Assembly (NCBI GenBank): GCA_030562195.1
Contig: CM060200.1
Span: 5,394,001 to 5,458,000 of the forward strand
Length of the DNA: 64,000 nucleotides
Origin: Nipponacmea schrenckii
Lineage: Eukaryota > Mollusca > Gastropoda > Lottiidae
Reading direction: 5' to 3'
This document shows positions 11,281-24,760 of the stretch, in pieces (the first letter of the stretch is position 1; each line of letters starts with the position of its first letter). Made by a program: the position numbers and the translations under genes. The notes under the pieces were generated by a model. It did not search any database and was not told the DNA's origin. It was given only the letters and a program-made list of their open reading frames with translations.

Positions 11281-13292
11281 CATTAACACTGTCCTGTTCA
11301 TCAACTGTAGATATGAGATCAGACCAAGCCACCACAGTGAGGTTACGATATTGAAAAATTTAGACATTCCCTTTCCCAATTTACACAACACTTGAAGGAC
11401 TGAAACAAATAATAATACATCAAATGAATTCCTGAAACATGGTGATAAATGATATGAAATAAGAAAGAAGATTAACCTGCAAATGAAGAAAGTATTAGTT
11501 TGTTCCAACAGCGTCACACAAGGGTAATTATTTGCGTTTAATATACCTTGTCATACAATTTACTGAGTAAAGGAAGATGATGACTAATTAATCTACGAAA
11601 ATCTACATTTTAACTAACTAAATATCTACAATCTGAAACTAGTTTAGCTTTGTGAAATTACTATTTACTACACTACTTGAGCAAAAGAGATTTATTCAAA
11701 ATTTTAGAAGTCATAGATGTTGTAATTATGGCGTTATTATTGATGAAGCCCTGTTGCTCACATAAATGGATATATAGCATATAACATAGCATCTCATATT
11801 TTAGCTTATAATATGCTATGCTATATACAACAGGACAGGACATGAAAGCTGACAAATAAAACACAATTTCAACATTAAGTAAAACATCAAGTTTTAGAGA
11901 AAAAAACACATTCTCTTCAGAGTCAAAAGGAATTAAAAAGAAAGTGGATATCGGAAAGCCGAAATCATAATTCAACGTGTAGAAGAAAATTTTCAGAGAA
12001 TGATAGACATTTGGACAAGAGACACGGACACAACTGACTGACAGAGTCCTTACCGTGACATTTACATCGATTTAGGGCCAATTTGTTTATTTAGATATAC
12101 CGACCGGTTTTGAGAAAGATAACATCGGCATGGTTCTTATAATATTATTTCATTCTATAATATTTCATTCACCGCAGATAATATATGATGGTTAATCTTA
12201 AACCAAAGCCATGAAACATCCTAATCGGCCAGGAAATTAGGGAATGGATACGCTTCGGTACACAATTGAAAAAAGGGCCAACAATTAATGATGATAAGAA
12301 TTAATGTGTTTAAAATATAAGTGTCCACCTAACCTCATGCACATGAATTGTGAATATTCAGATTTCAAAAACATACCACAATGTTTGTAAAGAAAGCTTC
12401 ATTGAAAGTGAATATAAGTGAACATTCGATGAGATATCGGGTGTGAGGATCACTCGATCATTTTGTGGGAGTGGAGACAAAGAAAAATAGCTGGTCGATC
12501 CATAATGCATGTATATTAAATGTATAATGTCACGTGCTGTAAGAGAACCAAACACAAACAAACAAATCCCATTCACCAGCATCTAGCCTACTACGCTAGC
12601 ACCATCCCATCCTTACCCTTTTTCTTCTTCCCTTTCCATAATATAACCCATCTCCAAGTACCTCCATAACTTATAAACAAACACTCAAAATATACAGCAC
12701 AAACTCCCAAGACTCGTAGAATATGATTTCTTAATATTGAATGGGTACAGATGTAAGCATGGACGTTTTAGAGGAAAATGTATATCTGTTCAAATATGGT
12801 CAATTTTTCTGCCGACATTGGGATTCAGAAAGTAGACTTATATGACAAGAGCTTGTTTGAAATTGAAATTCCTTGATGCTGGCCTTTTAAAGATAATTTT
12901 CTATAAACTATCCAAATTGATTTGTAAATGCTTTTAAAGAAGAAATAGTTATCATTATTCTAGAGTTGAAACTAACCTCTACAACAAATCAAACATACCA
13001 ACACCATACCACAAAACAATGCAAATACAAACACTTGATTATATGATTTGAATGCAAATTTCCATCTACCCCCGTTCTACTTTACCTACCTCGGCGATCG
13101 TCTTTATTTCACATAGATTTAATCACGTCTTCAAATACCGGAAGTCCACCTTTATTACCTACCTTTGTTTTGATTCTCATGAGCGTGACCGGAAGTGATA
13201 TTTATTACGTTATCAAGAACAGACGACATTATAGTTAAGTAGGAAGAAATGCAAAGAAATAATAGAAACATCATCATGGCTTTTACAGACAT
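11281..13292 (-). CDS. Tentative multi-exon secreted or membrane protein, unknown family
   Basis: Three minus-strand segments join in phase. 13163-13292 starts with ATG, encodes a hydrophobic N-terminus (MSVKAMMMFLLFLCISSYL), and ends at a gtaggt donor in phase 1. 12377-12536 follows a ctcttacag acceptor and ends at gtatgt in phase 2. 11281-11476 follows a ttcatttgcag acceptor and ends at gtaacg in phase 0. The third exon has several hydrophobic runs that could be membrane segments. No domain is recognised and no terminal exon was found. Alternatively 13163 onward could be a further exon of the chitin-binding gene, whose last exon overlaps a GTAAGT donor. Each open frame is short enough to occur by chance, so confidence is low. 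Confidence 0.27.
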
Positions 13293-13671
13293 ATATACAA
13301 ACCACTGACAGACATTAACCCATTTAGTTGAAATCCGCCAGAAGAAAAGGACATTACAGCTGAAGCTGCCATAAATTGCCATATATGGATGCTTGGTCTA
13401 CAGGACCATGCGCATTATAGCCTTTCCCATGATTACCGTCATCTACCATCTAATAATTTCTCAAAATGTAACTGCTCCTTAGATTGTTTAATATGCTTAA
13501 ATGCCAAGTAGTATCTGGCATATTATTTGTAGAGTAAAAAAGGACAAGCAGATGAAATAATTACGTAGATGACGGTTAGTAGTCATTGAAAGTATTCTTT
13601 TAGATAGAAAGACCCAAGCCGAAATGTTATGCTTATACCGAAATAAAGCAGTATACTGTTAAAGTCGTTAC

Positions 13672-16600
13672 TTACCAGCCCCACCATCGGTACCCACAAG
13701 GTGGACAAATATTTTGTGGATAATCACAAGTGTTCGTTATATTGTTGAAAAAGAATCCACCATCTGAAAATGAACACTGTTTGAATCCTAGGAACTCATT
13801 TTTCCTGCATTCATAATAAAAACTACAGCCTTTTGATATCGCAGCATACTTTCCATCTGTTTTATGGTGACACGTCGGTGCTTCTCCACAAGGCGCTTGT
13901 ACGTTTTCCTTTTTATCACAACGTCCGATCTGTTCATTGAAAACTGAGCCATGTGGACAAGTGTCATTTCGAATTAGGACGCCTCGTCCACACTCAAAGT
14001 ATTTATGACAACCATTTTTAGAGTCTGTGTAAAATCCTGAGTCTCTTCCTTCACATGGATTTGTTAAAAGTCCACAAGGCCTTGGAAGAAGTTCTGTTGA
14101 AAGAACACATTCAGATGTTACCGGATCGAAGGATCCGTAATCGCATGTGTGGTATTTAATGAATTTGCGCCTTCTGCATTCAAAATAAAAACTGCATCGT
14201 CCATAAGGATCAGCGTGATACCCATCCTCACGATCAATACATCTAGGTATTGTACCAGATCCACATGGTGCTATTGAACGCTCTGTTGATTCACATTTTA
14301 ATGTTAAAGGATCAAATACTAAACCAGAAGGACACTTATCATAACCAAGGAATTCGCTGTGTTTGCATTCAAAGAAAATACCACAGCGACTCTGCTCATC
14401 TGGGTAAAAACCATCTTGGCGGTATGAACAATCCGGTCTCAACCCACCATATGGTTTTGGTACTTCATATATCGACACGCAATCATAAACGTCGGTCGAG
14501 AAGATTGGGTTTGGATCCTGACAATCATCTTGCGCTATACTTCTCTGACTGTAACATGTTACAAACGTTGGTGACCATCTGTCGCTATGTAATGGATATA
14601 TACCGTTCTCTTTTCCTCGACAAGTTCCGTGAACGAATTCACATGGAACACAATCTGAGGTCCTGCATTGATTAATATCATATTCACCTAAAATAAAAGA
14701 GTAAAAAATTCATTTATTATCGTGGATTGTGATTCTAGATAGTTTAATTTGGGTTGTATATGTATCATGATAGCGACTTCTCGGTTAATAATTGTACAGA
14801 TGATGAAGGGAATCAGTTATCGTGGATAATAACAGTATATCACGACTGGTGAAGTTAACGACGTTTTAACACAAAACAAGGATGGTTCATTTTGTTATGG
14901 ATGAATTATCAAATTGTGTATGATCATGACCTAAAATGAAATATTGACAAGGCAAATTATCGACGGTTTCTGATATTTATCGATATATATTAAATATCAA
15001 TTTGAATATCCCGGTGTCTAACAGGTAATTTGATAGCAAGATATAGTATAATGGTTTCCGATGAAATAACAAATACTGATATAAATACAGTATCATGGCA
15101 TACGGTGGTACTACAATTATCTTGATTTCTGATACAACATATTGATGTCAAATTATAGTATCGTGGTTTCGGTTGGTAAAAGAAGTATAATATTGATGTT
15201 CTATAAGGTAAAAAGACTTCTAATGTTATAACGAGAACTTGTGTCAAAGAAAGTTTTTTTTTTTGGTTTCTTATGGTACAACCAATACTTTAATGTCAAA
15301 AAAAGTATCGTGGTTTCGGTTGGTAAAAGAAGTATAAGATATAAAGATCTATAATGTTATAACGAGAACTGGTCCTGGTTTCGGGTGGCATAACAAGTAC
15401 TTTGATAAAGTATCACTGTCTGATGTTATTGCTTGTATCTAGGAATTTGATGTTTTTCATTGCAGCATGGCATGCATGTTTTGGTATTGAACGACACGAA
15501 AGTACAACTATGCTTTCTTTGCTCTTTTCTATAAGAACTAAATGGTAGGTAATTTATTTCTCTTAAATAACTCATTTGTGTACTTGCATCATAGAAATAT
15601 TCATAGCTATATTCCCCTGATGGTTTCATTGTTTTCGTGTATTTACGACATAAATTATTCTTTACAGAAGGTTTTCTTTACAAAATATATTGATTTTTTT
15701 AAAACTATTTCTCAAGAGAAATTGGTCGAAAAGATGGTAGCTAACTAGAAAACAATTGATAGAGTCGAACTGACTGTGTATTGTCAGTAAATGTCAACTG
15801 CTGGTTTAAGTAAAAAACTTCGCAATGCGACAAATTAGATCACACCTCTACTCAAACATTTTAGGTGTAATACATTATTTTGTTTCTTTGCTGGAGTCTT
15901 ATCACATAGTAAGCTACCAATAGCTGATATACAAATGTCGGAACCGAGGTTAAAAGAGAAGTGTGTTTTTATCTTTATGAATAATACAGCTATAAGCATG
16001 TAAACCCAAAGTCATTTAGCTTTACCTCCTTTTGCTTGCAGAGTTTTGAAATGTTTGCACAGGCACACTTGAAAAAACTAAAAATATTTTTCCGAGGCGA
16101 ATCATTAACAAGTTCAATATTTTAAACTTTGCATTTTGGAATTTTCAAAAAAAGTTATATGGATGCCGTTTCGTGTAAATATTTTCCTTATTTCATATAA
16201 CATGACGTTGGGAGGAGCTGGAATTCAGTGTGTGTATATATGGGTAATAAACACAGCATGCAACACATCCCCACGATTTACCGGTGGGATATGGACAAGT
16301 ACATCACATACACGAACTCGTAGAGTCAGATTTCTCAGACACGGAATACTTACATCTATCAACAGCTTCAAATCTGTCACCACATCTAACATTGATAAAT
16401 TCTCTACACATACTAGTTTCTATATCAAATAATTGGGGATATCGACATTCTCTCACGTATGGCTCTCCATAGATAGGCTCTTCTGTATTAGATAAACTAC
16501 AGTTGTAATACCAATGGCAGTTGTATCTGTGAGGTAACAATCTGTCTTCAAGACCAAAGCAGGGGCTTCCTGAAAAGATTAGTAATAAGATGTAGGAGAC

Positions 16601-19600
16601 TGTGTTATCATTGTTCCATAGGTATATAGATACTTGTATGAAAATAAATCACCAGTGGACAAACTTCCGAAATAAATGCAGAAGACCTAAAGGCCAAATA
16701 AAATCCTCGTTTCTAAACCGTCTGGAATTCATGTTTGAGAAAAATAATTTGGTTAATTAACTAATTAAAGTTGATCGTAGAAATGTTAACGTTGGGGCGG
16801 AATTGTTTTAATTTGTTTAAGTTCGGTTAAATGTGACCTGTTATTGATGGGTATCGTCATTTCTCCAGATTATAATCGATTCTGTAACTATACAAGTCGG
16901 CTAAACAAATCACAAAACTTTGTTTCATGTCAACAAATTTCAAAAATCATTGAAGAATGTGCACAGCAATTTTTGATCGCATCAATCGCATTTATATGAA
17001 GCATGATTCAAAGTTTTGAAACAGACGAAATAATGGTTGAAAACAAACAGAACGTTTTAAATGCTCTCATAAAATTTACAATATCAATACGATAATGAGC
17101 GTTTTCAATATTAATCTTACTTCAAAGTCGTGTTAAGAAATTAAATGTTTTTGTCATATTTAAATATTTAAATACTAGCAACAGTTCAGTGGAATGTACG
17201 ATCGTTCATTTTGATAGATTTTGTCAATGGATAAAACAAAATGTTTTAAAAATTTGAAATAGAAGATGACATTATCAGTTTGCGTATTGGGAGATTTGAA
17301 CCTGTTCGGGTGAAAATCATTTCAAAAATCAAACTTTTGAACATGGGCAAGATAGAGACAACATTTTTATAAGAATAAAATGAAGGAATTGGAATTTGGT
17401 AGGAATTTAAATTGGAAAACCCCTTTTTATATGCCCACCCATGTCCGTCCGTCCGTCCGTCCATCCACAGTTGCTCGTTAACGCTCTAGAAGGCACAATT
17501 CTCGACAATTCTATTACAATTTTGACGAAACTGGCTGAAAGTGTTTGATTTCACAAAAGGATGAGCCTTATTGAAAATAAAGAATATCGTAATATATTTA
17601 ATATAATTTCTTGACCTTGTTCTTTAAAAAGCTTTCGATTTTTGGCTCGAAACACCTCTACAAGGCACTATTCTTTACTGATATTGACGAAACTTGCTGA
17701 AATTGTTTATTATCACTCAAGGATAAACCCTATTGAAAATCCAAATTACAGAAAAATATTGCATTTTAGAAGGTACAATTCTTGACAGATTTTAATGAAA
17801 CTTAGTAATATTGTACATTTATCACCCCAAAAAGAAGTGTATTTTTGAAGGTTTTCATTTCATTTCATTCTGGTGATTATTACTGTACTGACAAGTTTTG
17901 GTATAAATTCAATGCTGCCAGTGGACGTATATTGCCTTGCCGAGCAAGCTATCTTTCAGAGTAATTATATATTTATTATATAACACTATTCTGTATAAAA
18001 CCCTTATGAATTGAAACAAATCAGTTTAATCGTAAATTTTTCTATTATGTTAACACTCGTCATGAAAGAGGTACGATTGACGAAAAACCACCTGAAAACA
18101 GTTACATTTATTTCAACCCGAAAACAATTTTTGTATTTTTTGAAAAAAAAAAACCACCACAGACCAGAGATAGAGTCTACATGCTTCGGACACATTGAAC
18201 GTTTGGTTAGCGTCATCTTGAATAAAAACGAAATAAAATAATGCTGTGTTTGTGCCTTTTCGAAAATTTTCGTAGAATTACGGTTGAAATTCAACAAATC
18301 AGATGAAACAACGCATGTAAATGTTTAATTTCGACAGTTTTCTCCAGATCTAAAACCCTACTCAAACAGGTGCCTTTCAGTCTAAAAAATACCACTGAAA
18401 ATAATCTGCGGTCTTCAGATTACCTACACTCAAATGAGATGGGCTTTTTTCACGAAGTCGTCTATTTTTCTAATTCAAACAACTTTACAGATTGTTTGAA
18501 GTAAAATGTTGCACTTTCAAAAATCAATTATTCAGAATTATGAGTTAATGCGCCGGAGTACAAAAATTTTCAGATTTTGACATTCTAAATCACTCAAATC
18601 TCTTGATTACACTCACAAAAACTACCAAGAAACTTGATTCTGATGCTTTTTGACAGTAAGGTCGAAAATTCAAAAAAATGAAATGAAGTCGTCCTACTTT
18701 TCTGCACAAGTAGGACTTTTGATCGCACTGATATCACGAAAACAGATTCCATGGACATTTCAGTCTGCGAATACCATGTATACCGAAAATCAACAATTTA
18801 TCACGGATATTTTCACGTTTGTTATTTTTGATAAAAAGTGATTGTCCTTGATTACCTTTGATAACGTCTTTTAAAATTGATTTGAATCTATTTTGGCGAG
18901 GTGGACGAAAATAGCTTTAAAGAATTCTAAAATTGTACGTCGTTCCAATCAAACGTCGCCACTTGAACATAAAAATGTTTAAGTCTGTGTATGTATACTC
19001 TTATTAACACTTTAACGTCCAACGTTAAACATTTTTAATCGATTCATATTCTGTACAAAACAGGAAAAGGGTATGGTACAATTTTCCCAACATTGTTTGA
19101 TCGAGTTTAAAAATTTTCATTCTTAAAAACGTTTGTTGAAATATTGTCAGTCGTAGGCTTGTAGCTTTTACCTAAATAGCTTGCGATTTGTACCCTAACT
19201 TGACCGGCAACACCTTTGGAATTCTCGAATCTTTATCAATTCGGACAAATCATTGAATTGCTGGACAAGAATTTCAAATAGAATTATTTCTCGTTCAACA
19301 ATGTTTATCCCGAATTCTCGAATTAATCCGTACGACTGAACAACTGAACAACTGATTGATATAAAATTCATTAAATCTGTTCGTATGACTTTCTTCCCAT
19401 TTACATTTAGAGCGTAATTTTTATCCTTAAAAGTTTCTTTCAACGAAAGAATGAATTAATTGACTGATCAAGTATATTGTTCAATTTAACTACATTTATA
19501 TAAAACAAAACACGAGGTCATATTATGGTAGAACATACTTCTTTAACAATTGTCGTTCAGATGGAACAAACGTGTGTTACAGGCTGTGGACTTAAAGTTG

Positions 19601-20605
19601 GAAATCGCAAAAAGAGTAGGCTAATGCCATTTCATCCGTCGTGTTTTTGATATATATTATGTGCCTTCCGCTTAACTAATTAGTGCTTAAATTTCAGTGG
19701 GCATGGCGCTTCAGTATTTTGTATTCAGCATTCCACAATAAAACCATTAAGCAAAATTACTGTATCTGTATTGTGATAAAAAATATTTTACAGTAAATTA
19801 TTGTGCCTTAAAAAGACTTGGCAAATAATGCAATTCCATAAGATTTCAAAATAAAATCATGAATTGACCTACCTTTTTCAAATGATTTCTTTTCATCTGA
19901 TAATTTTGGATTTATTTGGATGCTTTTGGATGTTGTGGTATCTGGTATTGTAGCTAAATCGTCTCCAGGTACCTCAACGGTTCGTTTTGTTGTATGATAA
20001 GGATTAAGTTTCTTCTGAGTTGCATAATGGTAAACCGGTTTCTTCTCATCACGTACTTTGTCTGGCATACCTGTTAATTTCACCTTCAAATTAACCATTG
20101 TAGTCGTTGTAAATCTGACGAACGGTGATTTTGAAAGTCGACGATTAGTCTGGTTGTGATTAGTTGATTTTGGAATAATAACAGTTTTCTGATGATTTAG
20201 GTCGGTTGCTATAGTTGTTGGTAAGATTTCTGACCTGGTGGTCTTGGTAAAGATTGGTGCAGCTAGAAATGTACGATCTATAGAATTTGGGTGTTTAGCC
20301 TTTGGAACCCATCCTGGTGATGGTGGTTTTTCTTTCATGGCGTTACAGTCATCCCATCTAGAACCTTCTGGCACACAGTTCCTCGCCTCGTTACCCCAAA
20401 CCTGTCCGAGAGGACAACCAGGCATCGTTAACGGTTTTCCGAAATGACAGATGAAGTATTTGGAACAATCTCGGGGATCGCGGACCCATTGAATAGCAAT
20501 GGCATCCGGACATGGATATTCCGGATTTTTAGCCAAAGTAAATCCTGTCAGAAGTAAAACAGCCTGAGCTATTAAAGTTTGGTGATCAAATCTACTAAGA
20601 TACAT
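13672..20605 (-). CDS. Secreted multi-domain chitin-binding protein (CBM14/peritrophin-A)
   Basis: The product is likely an extracellular chitin-matrix protein (gut lining, radula, shell or periostracum matrix). Exons 19873-20605, 16312-16569 and 13672-14687 join in phase to give 668 residues. A signal peptide (about 1-25, hydrophobic core AQAVLLLTGFTLA) precedes a six-cysteine CBM14 domain (about 31-88). A Thr/Lys/Pro-rich linker of about 155 residues follows, then a second CBM14 around the first junction, a degenerate Cys-rich segment, and four CBM14 copies in tandem with the aromatic core spelled GIFFEC, SFYFEC, HKYFEC and SFYYEC. The start is the first ATG before the signal peptide. The stop TGG-TAA overlaps a consensus donor (gtaagtaa), so a longer splice form is possible. 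Which tissue it serves cannot be read from sequence. Confidence 0.92.
14960..15400 (+). repeat. Degenerate tandem repeat in chitin-binding gene intron
   Basis: The phrase gtatcgtggtttcggttggt followed by aaaagaagtata occurs at about 15160 and again at about 15304, each followed some 40-60 bases later by aatgttataacgagaact. Weaker copies (gtataatggtttccgatg, gtatcatggcatacggtgg) lie at 15045-15115. The period is roughly 100-145 bp. Confidence 0.6.
17430..17840 (+). repeat. (GTCC)n microsatellite and diverged dispersed repeat in intron
   Basis: A (gtcc) run at 17442-17462 is followed by three diverged copies of a unit containing 'aggcac/ggtacaattcttgac', 'gacgaaacttgctgaaa' and 'atcac..aaggatgagcc', starting near 17487, 17660 and 17768. 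The style (aaaacttgctgaaattgttt) matches dispersed repeats frequent in molluscan genomes. It lies in intron 1 of the chitin-binding gene. Confidence 0.5.
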
Positions 20606-23600
20606 TAATTCAGATTGTTATAGACTATAATTAAAAAGATTTAGACCAATTTCAGTAGTATTATCCTCAATTAAAATGTCTTAAATCCTCATATCCTTGC
20701 AACAATTTATCTGTATCACTATAACAACGAAGAACTTAATAAGATGTTCAAGTTCTATAAGTTCTACAGACTCGCCAAGACCAAGACGTTTACACCAACC
20801 ACGAACAAGTTGAAAATGAAGTTCTTTCCTATTCTCTTCTCCAAGTAAAATAGATACACGCGATTGATTGCCAAAATTGCCTGGATGGTAAACAAGGATT
20901 TGGAGCGGGTAACAGTCATATTGTTTAACTCGTATTGATTTGAGTGCTACATCGCACATACTCATTACCTTGAATACCATCTAAATCTCGTCCTTAAAAC
21001 CAAATAATCGCTCTGTACATTCCTAACACGACATTGCCAAAACTCGAGAGATGAAAGGTTGAATTCCGGTACAAGACATCTGTCTGGATACAGTTTAAAA
21101 GAAAAAGTTGAAATAATCCAACAACACCGTCCATGTTAAGATTGTGTGTTTAGTAGGTGACCGTCAAGTAGATTTTAGTAAGTTAGTAAATATACCAATG
21201 GTATGATAATGTAGGTCTACCAATGTCCAAGAAAATTGAATGGAAACTTCTTCTGGGGTTTAAGTGTTTTTTATCACATTCAAATAACAGTTATTAAGTT
21301 TTAAGGCACCTCTATCATTACTTTCGGTATTGAAGCCGTTTTTTCATTCTTATATATTGCTAGCCTTTACCAGTCGTTTTACATTACAGGATGCATCTTT
21401 TCTATTTTCTATAAATGCTGGGCTATTGCATAATTCTTATCAGCTATATCAGCGAATATGAATAGATTTTTGTTTCGTGATTTCAGATGAGTTTACAGTA
21501 TTTGTACCAAGGAAAATTATATTTAAAAGTCGTTAATTTCGTTCTAAATTTTTTGTCATTTTGACCTATCATTAACATTTAACTGTTTAAGAAATGACGT
21601 TCTCAGCCATAATGACAATATTTGGTATAGATAATTAGAAAAAACGGTGAATTTGTACTTAAACAGCAACGCCATATTGATGTTTTCAAAAACAAATTCC
21701 AAATTATATGACCTATAATCCTGTATATAAACAAGAAAATCTGGGCCTCTTTCGTTTTTCGAGACACTTAGTGTTTGTATTTTTTAATATACGGTCTCTA
21801 AAATCTTTATTTTGCATCCTACCTTCTTACATAGTTACTTTCAATATCACTCCCAACAAGTCGAAATAATGATCGATTGTTTTTAAAAATATGACAAAAA
21901 AAAAAAAAAAAAAACAACTGAAAAAAATGGAAAATAAAATTGTAACAATTTATCAAACTCATTTTACAAGCAAATTGTGGTGTATTGAGGGGGAATTTAT
22001 GAAATTAAACTTACACCACACAGTGGAGTTTGTGATTGATGAGAAAAGACTAGGACTGAAAGAGTCGCCTTGTCTCATTCAGTTTTCGTACAACGTGGGA
22101 ATAGCGTCTTACCACAGGAGATATTTTAAAATACGGAAATACATGTGTTAATTCTTGAAATTTAATTCCCTCGAAATATATGTATGGAAAGGACAGAATC
22201 TTGAAAGCAAACCATGTGATAATTATCAATAAATGCCATATAAAAATTACACATGGTAATTGTCATAACATATATAGTATAATGACTCTATGTAAACGAC
22301 ATTGCTTACTATTTTCACCTTTATTTTATTTATTTGAGGAGTTAGAATGTCTTATATTATGTATGTTGTATGAGTTTGAAAAGGTCATGTCGTAGATTTC
22401 TTGTTGTCGTTTTGTTACATGTAGACTAGAAATTGGGTATGTAAAGTCAGCTTAACATGGACTGATTAACATTTCGACGAATCGAAAACAAACATTTATA
22501 TTCAATAATCTATAATGCGTCAAGGCCATGCAGATAATGAAGAAATATAACGGATCAATGAGGCACAGGGGTTAAACCAGTAAATGTTTCTACTCTAGAA
22601 TGTGTGTTTACTATCAACGATTCAATTTTTCATTAGCACAATTTCATAATCATTTAATGCAGTTCAGAAATTCCATTAAGATTTCAATCAAATGAAAAGA
22701 TAACTTGCCTAGCAAGATTAATATACCCACTGGAAGCATTGGATTTGAATAAAAAATCGGCCAATAACATTCATTAAAAATTGTCATCAATGCCAATGCT
22801 CACACCAAGTTTCATTTAGATCCAATACATTCTGATGCGATTTTATTAAGTTAAGGGCAATAACTCGAGAACTGATCATGGAAACATCGCAAAAATCAAA
22901 CTTGACTACTGCTCTTCAAAATACATTGAAAATTGTAGATTCTATTGCACCTCGATATTTTACTAAGTCAAAAACTCTTCATCTGTCTTATCCAATGCTC
23001 ACACAAAGTTTTATTGAAACCCCTAGAAAATTTTAGCTTTTATTGTGTCTTCAACAAATCTAGAGGCAGGGGCAATAACTCAAAAGCCGTTCATCGAGAA
23101 AATAGTCTGCTTTAAATGTAGATGTAGAAGTTTCATTGTGTGTTTGTTCCTGCAGTAGGCCAATAAGAGGAAAACAAATATCTTGATCTGCATTTAAATC
23201 ATTTAGAACTGGTTTATAGAGAGAACATAATTATTGCTTTTATTCAAGTATTCACTGTTAAAAGGATAATCTCCCTTTGGTCTCCACAAATAAAAACATA
23301 TTAGATTTTTGAGAAAGCTTAACACTGTTATGTAATATATATATATTGATGATATATTCCAATATTAAATATTTTCATTGATTATCATGTTATGATAGTT
23401 AATGTGATAATTTATTAATAATAAGCCAATTGAAACAAGAATGGTGTAAATCAATAAGCTTTAAAGACTTAACTGCAGTTATATCACGTTTGTCTATCTA
23501 GAATGTTTTACAAACCCTGTTTAATTCCTATTGATCCAAATTTGAGGGAATTTCTTCACGTAATCTTGCTTGAAGTAAGTCGAGGACATCATTTTTTCTG

Positions 23601-24365
23601 GACTAAAAGTGCTGTGATAAAACGTATAAAAAATACACATGTACTGTGAACTAAGAAGGCTGCTTGTTATGAAGCAGTGTGTAACATTTAATCTCTTATT
23701 TTCAGAGTCAATAAACATTTAACAATCTGTACATAAAAGGTCATTGACATAATCTAATATATTAACAATCATAGACCTGTGAAAACAGGAAAAACTAAAA
23801 AAATATTTACTTTTAACATGAACTTTTTAAATCTCTAGGGCGATGGTTTAGTTGTTAAATTATCACATTTTATTCAAACCGAAGGCAAACTTTGCACTCG
23901 ATTGTCAAGACACTCCACCTTAGTTGGCGAAAAACATTTAGCACATAACGAGAGAACGCTTTCAAGTTAATGATATTCAGATAGAAATGTTCCAAGAATA
24001 GTGCGCTATATTAAATTCATAGGAACAATTGCCAATAAATATTAGTGCAAGATACATAAATTTGTCCAGTCCAAAACACCGCTGACACAATTGTGAAGAG
24101 ATTTATAATATATTCGTTATATTGTTTGGCTTATTTTACAGGAGAACATCTTTTAAATAATTTTGAAAAATATGCAATTTATAAATGAAAATTTCAGGAA
24201 AAAGGCTTGCCACTTCCTACATCGCCAGTTAAATAAATCAATTGTAATGACAGGTTCTCGGTTAAAACCCGTTATCGAATGAATCACGAATTTCTAATTC
24301 TATAGCTAATAATTATAGTCAAAGCATCGTTTAAACTCTGTCTTTTCGTTGGTGGCATCAAGTCG
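20606..24365. other. Upstream of chitin-binding gene; no recognised gene
   Basis: A 99-codon minus-strand open frame (20681-20980) stops 75 bp before the chitin-binding start codon and shares its strand; it has no recognisable domain and may be chance or 5' leader. An A-run lies at 21896-21914. A diverged dispersed repeat with two copies of 'ccaatgctcacac..aagtt' and 'gggcaataactc' lies at about 22780-23100. Nothing else is supported. Confidence 0.4.
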
Positions 24366-24760
24366 GCGAAAAGAAAAAAATGAAAAAAATGGAAATGAAT
24401 GGAGTTTTACGTCCTACTCTTCTGCACCTTATGGGCTAATGAAGACGGGCAACGCCATGCAGTGTGCAATGAGGGAAATTTTGCCAGGACAGCGGCATTA
24501 GCCTACTCTTCATGCGATTTCCAACTGTCGGGGGATCTTTAACGTGCACAGCCAAATAGCACACGGGGCCTCGGTTTATTGTCCCATCCGAACGACTAGA
24601 CGCTTTTTCCATGTCAGTCCCTCCGACCTGCATCACTGACAAGTGGAAACCGAGCTGAAAAATCCGAAAGTTCATCTCGACCTTTGCCGGGATTGAACCC
24701 TGGACCTTAAGGTTAGCGAGCAAGCGTCTAACCCACTGAGCCACCGCGAAAAGAAAAAAA
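24366..24760 (-). mobile_element. Full-length tRNA-derived SINE with target-site duplication
   Basis: On the minus strand the element starts with a tRNA-like head: A box gtggctcagtgggttagacg and B box ggttcaatccc within ccagggttcaatcccgg. The body is GC-richer than its surroundings and the 3' end reads gcagaagagtaggacgtaaa, actccattcattt and an A/T tail. Both ends carry the same 15-bp direct repeat gcgaaaagaaaaaaa (24366-24380 and 24746-24760), a convincing target-site duplication. A 102-codon open frame across it is only a shadow of the SINE. Truncated relatives lie at 3690, 5143 and about 18685. Confidence 0.88.

Noticed and set aside
14250..14675. 141-codon plus-strand open frame
   Set aside because: It is the antisense of the CBM14 exon, whose cysteine pattern is unmistakable on the minus strand.
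16300..16312. In-frame TGA flanked by cysteines, suggesting a selenocysteine codon
   Set aside because: A gtatgt donor sits just before it and the spliced phase joins perfectly to the next CBM14 exon, so the TGA is intronic.
20238..20447. 69-codon plus-strand open frame
   Set aside because: Antisense shadow of the first CBM14 exon.
20681..20980. 99-codon minus-strand open frame just upstream of the chitin-binding start
   Set aside because: Same strand and close, but no recognisable domain and a stop before the real ATG. It may be leader or chance.
24436..24744. 102-codon minus-strand open frame
   Set aside because: It is translation of a SINE (A box, B box and target duplication present), not a gene.
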